From Methylotuvimicrobium alcaliphilum 20Z (GTDB lineage Bacteria > Pseudomonadota > Gammaproteobacteria > Methylococcales > Methylomonadaceae), in NCBI RefSeq assembly GCF_000968535.2, contig NC_016112.1, forward strand, positions 372,001-436,000: DNA of 64,000 nucleotides, written 5' to 3'. The first letter of the stretch is position 1. Each line of letters opens with the position of its first letter. The notes below the pieces were generated by a model, which worked only from the letters and a program-made list of their open reading frames with translations, searched no databases and was not told where the DNA came from. Below are positions 54,947 through 63,387 of this stretch, piece after piece. The position numbers were made by a program, and so were the translations under genes.

Positions 54947-55021
54947 TATACCCATCGTAGATCAAAATTCGGCACCGGGGTGTCCTCGGGCACTGCCGAA
55001 ATTTGAAGTGCGAAAGGTATA
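54947..55021. repeat. Minimal 75-bp family A derivative, A10
   Basis: Has both ends (TATACCCATCGTAGATC and AAGTGCGAAAGGTATA) with the whole core removed; the arms meet at GGCACCGGGGTGTCCTCGGG. It shows which sequences are kept when the core is lost. Confidence 0.8.
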
Positions 55022-55067
55022 AAGTATCGATGATTCGTTTCGCGGATTGATTTTGGTGCGGAGTTTT

Positions 55068-56417
55068 TTACTCCTCGGTAATCGTTTCTACGCGACTGGT
55101 AAATCGTCCATTGGCCAAACGAGTCAATACAACAGCGTCTTTTTCGATTTGCCGGGTCGAGCGAATTACTGCGCCGGTTTCCGTGTCGGTGACGAGTGCA
55201 TAGCCTCGATTTAGCGTTGCCAAAGGACTGACCGCATGAAGCGTTTGGCCGGCTTGGTTGAGCCGCTGATGTAAGTGTTCGAATTTTCGTTGCCAGGCGT
55301 TATTGAGACGTTGCTGAAGATAATGTTGTTGTAGGGCAAGGCTGTTGATTATGTGCGCAGGCGATTGGTTATGTAGCTTTGCCGATTGAGTGTCTAGAGT
55401 CGAGCAACATTGCAGCAGTTTACGCCGAGTCGCACGGGTGAGTCTTAATTCCAGTTCGTCAAGGCGTTGGGCGTTAGCAGCTAGTTTTTGGCCGGGGTGT
55501 TGTTGTTTTAGCCGCTTATCGAGCCAGGCTAAAGTTTGTGCTTTTTGCGTAAGTTGTCTGCCGAGATGTTGCGAAAGTTTGGTTTCCAGCGCAATAAAAC
55601 GACTTTGCCATTCTCGCTGATCGGGAACCGCATGCTCGGCGGCGGCGGAAGGTGTTGGGGCGCGAAGATCGGCAACAAAATCGGCGATCGTCACGTCAAT
55701 CTCATGGCCGACGCCGGCGATAACCGGGATGGCGCTTGCCGCGATTGCGCGCGCGACGGTTTCTTCGTTGAAGGCTTGCAAGTCTTCCAGAGAGCCGCCG
55801 CCTCGGCCGAGGATCAATACGTCGCATTGGTCGAGTGTGTTGGCCAGATTCAATGCCCGGACAATATCGTGTTTGGCGTTATCTCCTTGCACCGAAACCG
55901 GGTACAAAACGACCGGAGTAGCCGGAAAACGCCGTTTTAGCACGGTCAGTATGTCTCTGATTGCGGCGCCGCTAGGAGAGGTGATGATGCCGATGCGATG
56001 AGGCAGTGCTGGTAGAGGTTTTTTGCGAGAGGCGTCGAAGAGTCCTTCCTTCGATAGTTGATGCTTAAGCGCTTCAAAGGCCATGCGCAGTGCGCCGTCT
56101 CCGGTTTCCTCAAGGTTTTCGACCACTAGCTGATAGTCGCCGCGAGGCTCGTATAAGGTGACTTGTGCGGTTGCAATCACTTGCAGTCCGTTCGCCGGCT
56201 TAAACTTGAGGCGGCGCAGTTGGGTCTTGAACATCGCGCAACGGATTTGCGCGGCATTATCTTTCAAGGAAAAATAAATGTGGCCGGAAGAGGGAGTGCT
56301 TAAATTAGAGATTTCCCCTTCTACTCGCACCGAGAAAAAATGCTCGTTAAGCACTCGTTTGCTTTCCCGGTTGAGTTGTGAAACCGTATAGAGTTTACTG
56401 TCGAGTGTTAAGGGCAT
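55068..56417 (-). CDS. xseA: Exodeoxyribonuclease VII large subunit
   Basis: 449 residues: N-terminal OB fold (YTVSQLNRESKRVLNEHFFSVRVEGEISNLSTPSSGHIYFSLKD), central catalytic part with RIGIITSPSGAAIRDILTVLKRRFP and GRGGGSLEDLQAFNEE, then a long coiled coil (about 270-420). With XseB it degrades single-stranded DNA. xseB is not adjacent. The start is 6 bp from the end of the PilZ gene, so they are likely cotranscribed. Confidence 0.94.
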   Translation of the reverse strand: MPLTLDSKLYTVSQLNRESKRVLNEHFFSVRVEGEISNLSTPSSGHIYFSLKDNAAQIRCAMFKTQLRRLKFKPANGLQVIATAQVTLYEPRGDYQLVVENLEETGDGALRMAFEALKHQLSKEGLFDASRKKPLPALPHRIGIITSPSGAAIRDILTVLKRRFPATPVVLYPVSVQGDNAKHDIVRALNLANTLDQCDVLILGRGGGSLEDLQAFNEETVARAIAASAIPVIAGVGHEIDVTIADFVADLRAPTPSAAAEHAVPDQREWQSRFIALETKLSQHLGRQLTQKAQTLAWLDKRLKQQHPGQKLAANAQRLDELELRLTRATRRKLLQCCSTLDTQSAKLHNQSPAHIINSLALQQHYLQQRLNNAWQRKFEHLHQRLNQAGQTLHAVSPLATLNRGYALVTDTETGAVIRSTRQIEKDAVVLTRLANGRFTSRVETITEE

Positions 56418-56423
56418 GTTCGT

Positions 56424-57137
56424 TTAGGTTTTTTGTTTAAGTTCTCGTTCGATCTGCTGCATATAGCGTTGTATACAGGATTCGAAGGCGGATGATATCG
56501 AGGTGAGCCGGCAACCTATTTTCATGGTTTTATCCGGCTTGTTCGGGTTTAACGGTATGCGGTAGAGCACTATAAAATCGACCGTGTCTTCTCCTAGATC
56601 GGCCAAGGTCAATCGACAATTTTTAAAGGTTTGAGCGGGCGTTAATATTTGGTTAAGCGGTTCCGAATCGTTTAACAAGGAAAAGCCGGGGATGCTAATA
56701 TCGTAGAGACGAAGTGGAATGACTTGGTCTGCAATGCTTAGTTTAAGATGGCTGGCTTTCGAAATCGGCGATTTAATGCGGTAAAATTGACGGCGTTGCA
56801 GCCACAGCATGCTTTCAGGTATCGGCATTGCAAACACGGTGTCGCCTTGATAGCGGGTTTTGACGATGTCTTTGCCCTCGAATTTTATTTTAATGCCCGA
56901 CAATACGGTGCGGAAGACGGTACGCAACGTGTTCGGTAATTGTCTGTTTTGGTATTCCTTGGGGCTGAGATCGAACAGAAGACTATGTGTGTCCGTATCG
57001 ATGGCTATCAATGTGGTGATGAACGATTCGTTATTGCCGATGTTTAGATTGATTAGGGCCTTCTCGTTAATCAGTAGTGCCAGATGATTGATGATCTGAC
57101 GTTGGTTGCGTACGATGTGATCCGATTGCTTGTTCAT
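56424..57137 (-). CDS. YcgR-like PilZ-domain c-di-GMP effector
   Basis: Start probably 57137 (MNKQSDHIVRNQRQ); the ribosome binding site is weak and the frame extends to 57224. About 237 residues with an N-terminal YcgR/PilZN-like domain and a C-terminal PilZ domain. The PilZ c-di-GMP motif is RRQFYR (RxxxR) followed by LYDISIPGFSL (DxSxxG). YcgR slows flagellar rotation when bound to c-di-GMP. Flagellar genes are not in the window. The GGDEF protein at 51708 could supply the signal. Confidence 0.83.
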   Translation of the reverse strand: MNKQSDHIVRNQRQIINHLALLINEKALINLNIGNNESFITTLIAIDTDTHSLLFDLSPKEYQNRQLPNTLRTVFRTVLSGIKIKFEGKDIVKTRYQGDTVFAMPIPESMLWLQRRQFYRIKSPISKASHLKLSIADQVIPLRLYDISIPGFSLLNDSEPLNQILTPAQTFKNCRLTLADLGEDTVDFIVLYRIPLNPNKPDKTMKIGCRLTSISSAFESCIQRYMQQIERELKQKT

Positions 57138-57380
57138 AATGGGGTGTAAATAAGTTATAAATGTACAGCCTTTATGGCGAAGCATGGTTCTGCGCCGATG
57201 TGCTGTTTGAGTCGCTGCAAGCATCGAGAGCCTGAGATGGCGGTTTTTTGTCGGAGCAGAAACCCGTCAAAACATTCTGAGTATTAATGTAGTAGACTGA
57301 AAATTAATGTGCGGTCGGTCTATCAAACGAGTTGATATTGTAGAATATTTAATTAATAAGTCTATGAAGGATTGAAACGC

Positions 57381-57701
57381 GTGGCGTGGTTTTTGTTGTT
57401 ATGTGCTGGTTTGGCGGAAATTTTTTTTGCATTGAGCTTAAAGTATAACCAAAGCTTTACTCGTCTTTGGCCAAGTTTAATGACAATCGTTTTTGGTGCA
57501 GCAAGTTTTTATTTGCTGATGCTGTCAATTAGAACGTTACCGCTGGGTACTGCATACGCGGTATGGACCGGTATAGGTGCGGTCGGGGTTGCCGTTATCG
57601 GTATCGTGCTTTTTAAGGAGTCCGCCGAAATTTTGCGTTTGTGTTCCATTGTTCTGGTCGTTGTCGGATTGGTGGGTCTGAAGTTAACACATATCGAATA
57701 A
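57381..57701 (+). CDS. SMR-family exporter, Gdx/SugE type
   Basis: GTG start at 57381 with GAAGG 10 bp upstream; this puts the conserved membrane Glu at position 13, as in the family. About 106 residues, four membrane helices. PLGTAYAVWTGIGAVG (about 55-70) is the Gdx (guanidinium exporter) signature, distinct from EmrE. Residue 16, usually Trp in Gdx, is Phe here. No guanidine riboswitch is recognised upstream. Substrate guanidinium is likely but not proven. Confidence 0.85.
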   Translation: MAWFLLLCAGLAEIFFALSLKYNQSFTRLWPSLMTIVFGAASFYLLMLSIRTLPLGTAYAVWTGIGAVGVAVIGIVLFKESAEILRLCSIVLVVVGLVGLKLTHIE

Positions 57702-57737
57702 TTACTTCCTTTTGATCGAAAAACCGTCGAAGAATAA

Positions 57738-57996
57738 AAGGTATGGGATGTGTCTATCGAGGATCCAGCCCCTAAATTATCGAAATTCGATCCAGCAACT
57801 AAAGCGTTTGGAATTTAGGGGCTGGATGAACTCATTCATGGGGGCTTGACGGCAGCTCGAACGCCAGGGATGGCGTGAATGCAGATTTTGCAGGAGCAAA
57901 AATCTGCAAACGCCAAGGATGGCGTGAATGCAGATTTTGCAGGAGCAAAAATCTGCCCTGCTGCCGACATCCTCGCTAGCCACACCCCATACCTTC
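57738..57996. repeat. Family B repeat, copy B3, with nested E4
   Basis: Ends AAGGTATGGGATGTG and CACACCCCATACCTTC. After E4 (57765-57825) come GGGGGCTTGACGGCAGC, then two tandem copies of a hairpin GCAGATTTTGC-AGGA-GCAAAAATCTGC (57881-57907, 57930-57956) within an AACGCCARGGATGGCGTG direct repeat, then CTGCTGCCGACATCCTCG. Confidence 0.75.
57765..57825. mobile_element. Family E copy E4
   Basis: Ends CCAGCCCCTAAAT / ATTTAGGGGCTGG. The base pair that is A-T in other E copies (CCAGCACC/GGTGCTGG) is C-G here on both arms, a compensated change. Confidence 0.7.
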
Positions 57997-58005
57997 ATAA
58001 AGTTA

Positions 58006-58180
58006 GGAACGAGCATGAAATAACTTAGACAACTGTAGGAAGGGGGGGGCGATTGACAGGTGTCGGCGGCAGGGATAGCCGCCGTCAAGCCTACATGGAC
58101 GTATTCACGGCGTTCTGTCAAGCGAGTCACCAAACCTCCGCAAAGCCTACTACTTGTAGAAGTTATTTTGTGCATATTCC
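58006..58180. repeat. Family C palindromic repeat, copy C3
   Basis: GGAACGAGCATG to GTGCATATTCC, flanked by TTA on both sides (58003-58005, 58181-58183). Nearly identical to C2. It splits a sequence AAAGTTAG/CTATTTTTT that is intact at 48713-48728. Confidence 0.85.
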
Positions 58181-58211
58181 TTAGCTATTTTTTGAGTATA
58201 AAGGGAGTAGT

Positions 58212-58502
58212 ATGTTGCATTTGATTTTTCAGTCATCCGAAGTGGATGTCGTTTTGGAGCGTATTGAGGCCGGCGATGCGGTGGTTTTTATAGGCTCATC
58301 AATACTTCGTCTGATCAAGAGAGGGAGTATGACGAAGGTTTTAAAGCAATCGGCTAAGTCTTGTTATTTGTGTGCATTATCCGATGATTTGGCCTTATTC
58401 GGTATCGACCGAGGCGATTTGATTGACGGAGTCAGGGTTATCGAATATACCGAGTGGGTCGAATTAGCCGTTACGCATCAGCAGTCGTTGTCATGGTGCT
58501 GA
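58212..58502 (+). CDS. tusB: TusB/DsrH-like sulfur-transfer protein
   Basis: 96 residues, MLHLIFQSSEVDVVLERIEAGDAVVFIGSSILRLIK…, with the DsrH/TusB fold pattern. TusB with TusC and TusD forms the sulfur relay in tRNA 2-thiouridine synthesis; DsrEFH serves sulfur oxidation. The tusC and tusD genes that usually precede are missing; instead repeats B3 and C3 occupy the upstream region. It overlaps the next gene by 10 bp. AAGGGAG precedes the start. Confidence 0.85.
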   Translation: MLHLIFQSSEVDVVLERIEAGDAVVFIGSSILRLIKRGSMTKVLKQSAKSCYLCALSDDLALFGIDRGDLIDGVRVIEYTEWVELAVTHQQSLSWC

Positions 58503-58825
58503 ATGCCGAAGGAGGATTTCCCGCCCTAACGGAGCAAGGGTTTTTGGTTGATATGAATGACTGGGACGAGGCTGTGGCGAGCAATCTTGCTAAGGCTAAT
58601 TCGATTACATTAACCGATGCTCATTGGGAAATTATTTATTTTATTAGGGGCTATTATCTTCAGTTTAAACATTTGCCAAACGCCAGGGTTTTTACTAAGG
58701 CAGTAGCTAAGCATTTAGGTTCGGAAAAGGGCAATAGCCGTTATTTGCAACGATTGTTTCCGGATGGGCCGTTGAAGTTTGCGTGTAAACTGGCCGGGCT
58801 GCCCAAGCCTCCAACTTGTTTGTGA
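58493..58825 (+). CDS. dsrC: DsrC/TusE-family sulfur carrier with two conserved Cys
   Basis: Start at 58493 (MVLNAEGGFPALTEQGFLVDMNDW), overlapping tusB; 110 residues. HWEIIYFIRGYYLQF and GSEKGNSRYLQRLFPDGPLKFACKLAGLPKPPTCL are conserved in the family. Cys98 and Cys109, separated by ten residues, form the CX10C pair typical of DsrC; E. coli TusE has only the last one. The protein receives sulfur from TusBCD or DsrEFH. Without dsrAB nearby, its task may be thiolation or persulfide handling. Confidence 0.88.
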   Translation: MVLNAEGGFPALTEQGFLVDMNDWDEAVASNLAKANSITLTDAHWEIIYFIRGYYLQFKHLPNARVFTKAVAKHLGSEKGNSRYLQRLFPDGPLKFACKLAGLPKPPTCL

Positions 58826-58843
58826 TTGAGGCGCCCACAGGGA

Positions 58844-59236
58844 TCAGCCTCGTTTGAAGCGGTGAATCAATCGACGGTCTTTTTTGTTCGGTTTGGAGGG
58901 TCTTTCGAAGTGTTCGGAATTGGCCTGTTCTTCGCGTTGACGAATAATTAATTGTTGCCGTTTTTCACGGCTTTCCGCGGTTTCTTCGTAAAGTAGCGCC
59001 GCTTCGGAAGCGGGACGGCGTTGGCTGTTTAGGCCGGTGACGGTAATGTCCCAGCTATATTGATCCTTATGGATGGAAAGCGTGGCGCCGATGGAAATTT
59101 CCTTGCCTGGTTTGGTTCTTTGATTATTCAAGTGAACCTTGCCTCCGGACACAGCCTCGGCGGCGAGCTTGCGCGTTTTGAAGAAGCGCGCAGCCCATAG
59201 CCATTTATCCAATCTTAACGATTCAACAGCGGGCAT
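58844..59236 (-). CDS. hslR: Ribosome-associated heat shock protein Hsp15
   Basis: 130 residues. S4 RNA-binding domain at residues 5-70 (SLRLDKWLWAARFFKTRKLAAEAVSGGKVHLN), then a basic C-terminal tail (KPNKKDRRLIHRFKRG). Hsp15 rescues 50S subunits with stalled peptidyl-tRNA. It is immediately adjacent (0 bp) to the rhodanese gene, so they are probably coupled. Confidence 0.93.
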   Translation of the reverse strand: MPAVESLRLDKWLWAARFFKTRKLAAEAVSGGKVHLNNQRTKPGKEISIGATLSIHKDQYSWDITVTGLNSQRRPASEAALLYEETAESREKRQQLIIRQREEQANSEHFERPSKPNKKDRRLIHRFKRG

Positions 59237-59596
59237 TTACTCGTCGGTTGCGTCGCTTTTTTGCCAAGCTTGATATCCGCCCTCTAGGCTGACGGCTTTG
59301 CTGTAGCCCATTTTATTGAGCACTTCGGTAGCCAGTGCAGAGCGCCCGCCGGTTTGGCAGTAAACTAAAATATCGGCATCTTGTTTATTTTCAAAATCCG
59401 GGTGGTTAGCAATTTTAAATTCTAAAACACCCCTCGAAATATTGATAGCCCCGGGCAAAGAGCCTGCAACAAACTCGCCGGGCGCTCGGACGTCGAGTAC
59501 TAAATATTTGGATAAATCTGATTTTGCCGATGCAACATCCACTTCTTTGATGTTTTTCTTAGCGGCGGCAACAAGGTCCATTGCGGTCAGTGACAT
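59237..59596 (-). CDS. Single-domain rhodanese
   Basis: 119 residues; YLVLDVRAPGEFVAGSLPGAINISRGVLEF (31-60) and active-site loop CQTGGRSA with Cys80, then LEGGYQAWQKS. Cytoplasmic. Sulfur transfer to an unknown acceptor; the nearby tusB/dsrC pair may be a partner. It is similar in layout to the rhodanese at 4573, but without recognisable TetR operator. Confidence 0.9.
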   Translation of the reverse strand: MSLTAMDLVAAAKKNIKEVDVASAKSDLSKYLVLDVRAPGEFVAGSLPGAINISRGVLEFKIANHPDFENKQDADILVYCQTGGRSALATEVLNKMGYSKAVSLEGGYQAWQKSDATDE

Positions 59597-59749
59597 TGTA
59601 GTTCTCCGGTTTGTAATTCAAAGCTTACAATTTTAACAATAAATATCAGTCAGCGTTGTGATTTTTTATCGATTGTTAATATCTTTCTAATTCTAATACA
59701 GATTAGGATAACATTTACAGTTTGATTTATATTCCGGAGCATTATTTAG

Positions 59750-60133
59750 ATGAATTTTGAGAAAGTCGTTTTCGGTTTTTTTATCGTATTGTCATTAACC
59801 TTGAATTTCGGGTTCTTTTTAGGAGAGATGGATAATCCCGAGCATCATAATGTTTTTGAGTTGTTTGCGATTATCGTCGTTAATTTTATTGCGACCGGCT
59901 TAAAGTTGGGCGATCGCTCGCAAATTGGCGCTGTGCTACTGGCGACTAGTCTGGTTGCCGACCTGCACTTGGTGGCGGCCGCCACATATTGGACCGTTGT
60001 CGTGCATGTGACTGAAACCGGATTGACGTCCGATGTAATGGTGAGCATTATTTCGCTGAGCGGCGGGGCTTTGCTGGCTAATTTTATATCCGTCATTATT
60101 TTGGTATCCGATACGCTGATGTCTCGGTTGTAA
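59750..60133 (+). CDS. Small membrane protein paired with the RCK channel (DUF6394-like)
   Basis: 127 residues with about four hydrophobic segments; a conserved-looking FGFFLGEMDNPEHHNVFELFAIIVVNFIATGLKLGDRSQIGA. I associate such proteins with DUF6394, frequently found upstream of a potassium channel protein, but am not certain. It lies 26 bp from the channel gene and is likely a partner or accessory subunit. Confidence 0.65.
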   Translation: MNFEKVVFGFFIVLSLTLNFGFFLGEMDNPEHHNVFELFAIIVVNFIATGLKLGDRSQIGAVLLATSLVADLHLVAAATYWTVVVHVTETGLTSDVMVSIISLSGGALLANFISVIILVSDTLMSRL

Positions 60134-60159
60134 TGAACGATTTAACAGAGGGGTAAGGC

Positions 60160-61896
60160 ATGGCGGAAAGTATCGATTTAAGCCGAGTCAGTTTTATTGT
60201 CATGCGCGAAATGCGCAGGCCCGTGATGGCTTTAATTACGGTTTACGCAGTGTCAATTTTGGGAATGGTCTTTATTCCCGGTCATGAAGTCGACGGTAAG
60301 CCCCAATACTTAAGTGTATTTCACGCGTTTTATTTTATGACCTATACCGCGACGACGACCGGTTTTGGAGAAATTCCTTTTGAGTTTAACGATGCTCAAA
60401 GGCTTTGGGCGATGGCTTGTCTATATGTGAGCGTGATTACCTGGTTTTATGCGATAGGAAGTATCGTAAGACTTTTCCAGAACCCTTTCTTTGTGCGAGC
60501 GGTCGAGGAGCGAAAGTTTTCTCGGCAGGTGCTTAGAATTTCCGAGCCTTATTTTATTATCTGCGGTTTCGGCGACACCGGTAGCGTACTGGCTCGCGGT
60601 TTAAGCGATTATGGTGTGCCGGCAGTCTTCATCGATGGCGATGAGGATCGGATTAGGGCGTTGACGTTGAGGGATTACCGGGTGCCGATGCCGGGTTTAT
60701 GCGCAGATGCAAGCGTACCTAAGCATCTACTTGAAGCAGGCATCAGAAGACGCAATTGCCAAGCGATTGTTGCAATAACCAATAACGAAGAGATTAATCT
60801 AAAAATTTCTGCATTGGCGCGTTTGTTGAATCCGAGTATCAGAATCATTACGTTGTCAAAGGTTGATGTTTTCGAAGAAACGCTCGCAAATTTGGGGGGA
60901 GAGGTTCATATCGTCGATCCGTTCAAAATGTTCGCGAAGGTGTTGGTGACAACGATGACGCATCCTAGCTTTTATCCGTTGAATAACTGGTTGGTTAGAG
61001 CGCCGCGGGTTCGCCTCAGTGATGCTATTAAGCCGCCGTTCGGAAAATGGATCGTTTGCGGTTACGGTCGGATGGGGCATGAAATCAATCATGCCTTGGT
61101 CAAGCAAGGCATGAAGACCGTGGTCATTGATCCGCATGACTGTAGCGAAGAAGAGGGGATCGATAGTTATATCGTAGGGCGGAGCACGGCTAAAACCTTG
61201 GCGCAGGCCGGAATAGAAAATGCCGTAGGGATTTTGGCGGGAACCGACGATGACGGGCATAATCTAGGAATATTGCTGAATGCGCGAAAACTGAATGGCA
61301 ACTTGTTTACCTTGGTTCGGCAAAATCGCCATGAAAATCGAATTGCTTTCGAGGCGTCGCAAATCGATATGATTATGCAGCCGACGTTGGTAACTGCGCG
61401 GAGAGTTTTATTTTTGTTGGTCGCCCCGCTATTAAAGCCTTTTTTTCAGCATTTGTTGAAAGACGAGCCGGGTAGGAAAGAAGACATGGAGAAGGTGGTT
61501 CAGCAACTCGAGAAAAAAATCGGACGTAGGCAGCCTCATTTAATCACTGTGGATGTTGTGAAGGAGCGCTGTAGCGCTGTCACTGCATGCCTGGAGGAGG
61601 GGGAGCAGGTGCTGTTGGGAGATCTTTTAAAGCATCCCGATAATTTTAATCGAAAACTTGATTTGATTGCATTTGTCGTTAAGTCGGGAGAAGTGATAAG
61701 TGTGCTTCCCCCAGACGACTATCGGATTAAAATCGGCGATCAAATTTTGTTTTGCGGTACCGGGGCGTCGCGACGCTTGCTGAATGCAACGCTGAATAAT
61801 GAATATAATTTATTCTATGTGCGCAACGGTGTGCATTTGCCTAAAGGTTATTTCATGCGTTGGTATGCTCAACGGCAGAACCGGCCGGTTGCATGA
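60160..61896 (+). CDS. Potassium channel with two RCK (TrkA-N) domains
   Basis: 578 residues. Two membrane helices frame a pore loop (about 55-75) with filter TTTGFGE (65-71), where classical K+ channels have TVGYG. First RCK domain from [16 protein letters not shown] (about 133-148), second from [17 protein letters not shown] (about 298-315), then TrkA-C-like domain (about 460-560). It should be a ligand- or NAD-gated K+ (or non-selective) channel. Cotranscribed with the small membrane protein upstream. Confidence 0.85.
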   Translation: MAESIDLSRVSFIVMREMRRPVMALITVYAVSILGMVFIPGHEVDGKPQYLSVFHAFYFMTYTATTTGFGEIPFEFNDAQRLWAMACLYVSVITWFYAIGSIVRLFQNPFFVRAVEERKFSRQVLRISEPYFIICGFGDTGSVLARGLSDYGVPAVFIDGDEDRIRALTLRDYRVPMPGLCADASVPKHLLEAGIRRRNCQAIVAITNNEEINLKISALARLLNPSIRIITLSKVDVFEETLANLGGEVHIVDPFKMFAKVLVTTMTHPSFYPLNNWLVRAPRVRLSDAIKPPFGKWIVCGYGRMGHEINHALVKQGMKTVVIDPHDCSEEEGIDSYIVGRSTAKTLAQAGIENAVGILAGTDDDGHNLGILLNARKLNGNLFTLVRQNRHENRIAFEASQIDMIMQPTLVTARRVLFLLVAPLLKPFFQHLLKDEPGRKEDMEKVVQQLEKKIGRRQPHLITVDVVKERCSAVTACLEEGEQVLLGDLLKHPDNFNRKLDLIAFVVKSGEVISVLPPDDYRIKIGDQILFCGTGASRRLLNATLNNEYNLFYVRNGVHLPKGYFMRWYAQRQNRPVA

Positions 61897-61904
61897 GTGG
61901 ATAA

Positions 61905-62149
61905 GGTGAAAGGTGAAAGGTGAAAGATGAAAGGTGAAAGGTGAAAGGTGAAAGATGAAAGGTGAAAGGTGAAAGGTGAAAGATGAAAGGTGAAAGATGA
62001 AAGGTGAAAGATGAAAGGTGAAAGATGAAAGGTGAAAGATGAAAGGTGAAAGGTGAATGGTGAATGGTGAATGGTGAATGGTGAATGGTGAATGGTGAAT
62101 GGTGAATGGTGAATGGTGAATGGTGAATGGTGAATGGTGAATGGTGAAT
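61905..62149 (+). repeat. 35-copy heptamer tandem array with nested structure
   Basis: 35 contiguous in-register heptamers: [GGTGAAA x3, GATGAAA] x3, then [GGTGAAA, GATGAAA] x4, then one GGTGAAA, then GGTGAAT x14. No imperfect copy is seen. It lies between convergent stop codons (channel and ispH). All plus-strand frames contain stops (TGA), but the minus strand is open. Confidence 0.97.
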
Positions 62150-62188
62150 GGTCGGATTATGGGAGGAGTTAGTGCTTGATTCGTGTTT

Positions 62189-62212
62189 CGGGCGTCCTTG
62201 CCCGGTTTTTTT
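62189..62212 (+). terminator. Terminator downstream of the heptamer array
   Basis: Stem CGGGC/GCCCG with loop GTCCTT, G, then seven T. It is on the plus strand after the channel gene, and would make the array part of the channel mRNA 3' end. Confidence 0.7.
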
Positions 62213-62229
62213 CTGAAAAACCTAAGCTA

Positions 62230-63174
62230 CTATGCGGTTTTTTTTAGGCCTCTGGGCAGGGAAAAGACGACTTTTTCTTCAATGCCTTTGTTTTCGGTAA
62301 TCGATTGGCCGCCCCAGGTTTTCAATTGGTTGATAACTTCTTGTACCAGAACTTCCGGTGCCGATGCTCCTGCAGTAACACCTACGGCAGTGATGCCGTC
62401 GAACCACTCTCGGCTCATGTCGTTAGCAGTATCGATTAAATAAGCCGGTTTGCCCAGTTGTTCGGCGATTTCCCGTAAGCGATTAGAGTTGGAGCTATTG
62501 GGAGAACCGACCACGAGAATCAAGTCGGTTTTGTTGGCAAGATCATAAACGGCATCCTGCCGGTTTTGCGTGGCATAACAAATATCGTCTTTTTTCTGTT
62601 CCTGAATTGAGGAGAAACGTGCTCGGAGAGCGTCGACCATCACTTTGGTGTCGGTCATGGACAGCGTCGTTTGCGTTACGTAGGCCAGATTATTAGGATT
62701 ATTGACCTTCAGTTTGGCGACATCTTCCGGTGTTTCGACCAGGTAAATGCCGCCGTTTTCGGTGCATTTTTCATATTGGCCCATCGTGCCTTCGACTTCC
62801 GGGTGCCCGGCGTGACCGATTAGTATGACCTCTCGATCTTGTTTGGCGTGCTTGGCAACCTGCAAATGAACTTTGGTGACTAGTGGGCAGGTTGCGTCGA
62901 AAACGGTTAAATTACGTTCCTCGGCTTCTTCTTGGACTCTTTTCGAAACGCCGTGTGCGCTGAAAATCAAATAAGAGCCGACAGGGACGTCGCTCAAGTC
63001 TTCGATGAAAATCGCGCCTTTATCTTTAAGGCCGTCGACGACGGTGCGGTTATGGACGACTTCATGGCGGACGTATATCGGGGCGCCGAAAGCTTCGAGA
63101 GCTTGATCGACGATTTCAATGGCTCTATCCACTCCGGCACAAAATCCACGGGGGTTGGCGAGTATTATTTGCAT
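62230..63174 (-). CDS. ispH: 4-hydroxy-3-methylbut-2-enyl diphosphate reductase
   Basis: 314 residues. Fe-S ligands Cys12 ([11 protein letters not shown]), Cys96 (DATCPLVTK) and Cys199 (CYATQNRQ). [16 protein letters not shown] and [13 protein letters not shown] are diagnostic. It catalyses the last step of the MEP isoprenoid pathway. A monocistronic leftward gene. Confidence 0.96.
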   Translation of the reverse strand: MQIILANPRGFCAGVDRAIEIVDQALEAFGAPIYVRHEVVHNRTVVDGLKDKGAIFIEDLSDVPVGSYLIFSAHGVSKRVQEEAEERNLTVFDATCPLVTKVHLQVAKHAKQDREVILIGHAGHPEVEGTMGQYEKCTENGGIYLVETPEDVAKLKVNNPNNLAYVTQTTLSMTDTKVMVDALRARFSSIQEQKKDDICYATQNRQDAVYDLANKTDLILVVGSPNSSNSNRLREIAEQLGKPAYLIDTANDMSREWFDGITAVGVTAGASAPEVLVQEVINQLKTWGGQSITENKGIEEKVVFSLPRGLKKTA

Positions 63175-63387
63175 ATCTTGACTAAAATAGTAGGTTAAGG
63201 TGAGGTTATTTTAACCCAGCTTTAACATTTGCCAATCATAAAATATTGAATAATGAATAAAAGCAAATAGTATGACGCTACATTGTCGCCTGAATCTTTT
63301 GAAAAGTTGCGTAAAAGCGGGCATGATTTTTTAACTTGTATAATTCAATAGATTAGGCAGTATGCGCTATATTTAGTAAGGGCTGTG

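Noticed and set aside
57227-57380. Guanidine riboswitch upstream of the Gdx-type gene
   Set aside because: I looked for guanidine-I or -II motifs (for example paired ACGR loops) and did not see them.
61905-62149. CRISPR array
   Set aside because: The 7-bp units are contiguous with no spacers, and no cas genes are present.
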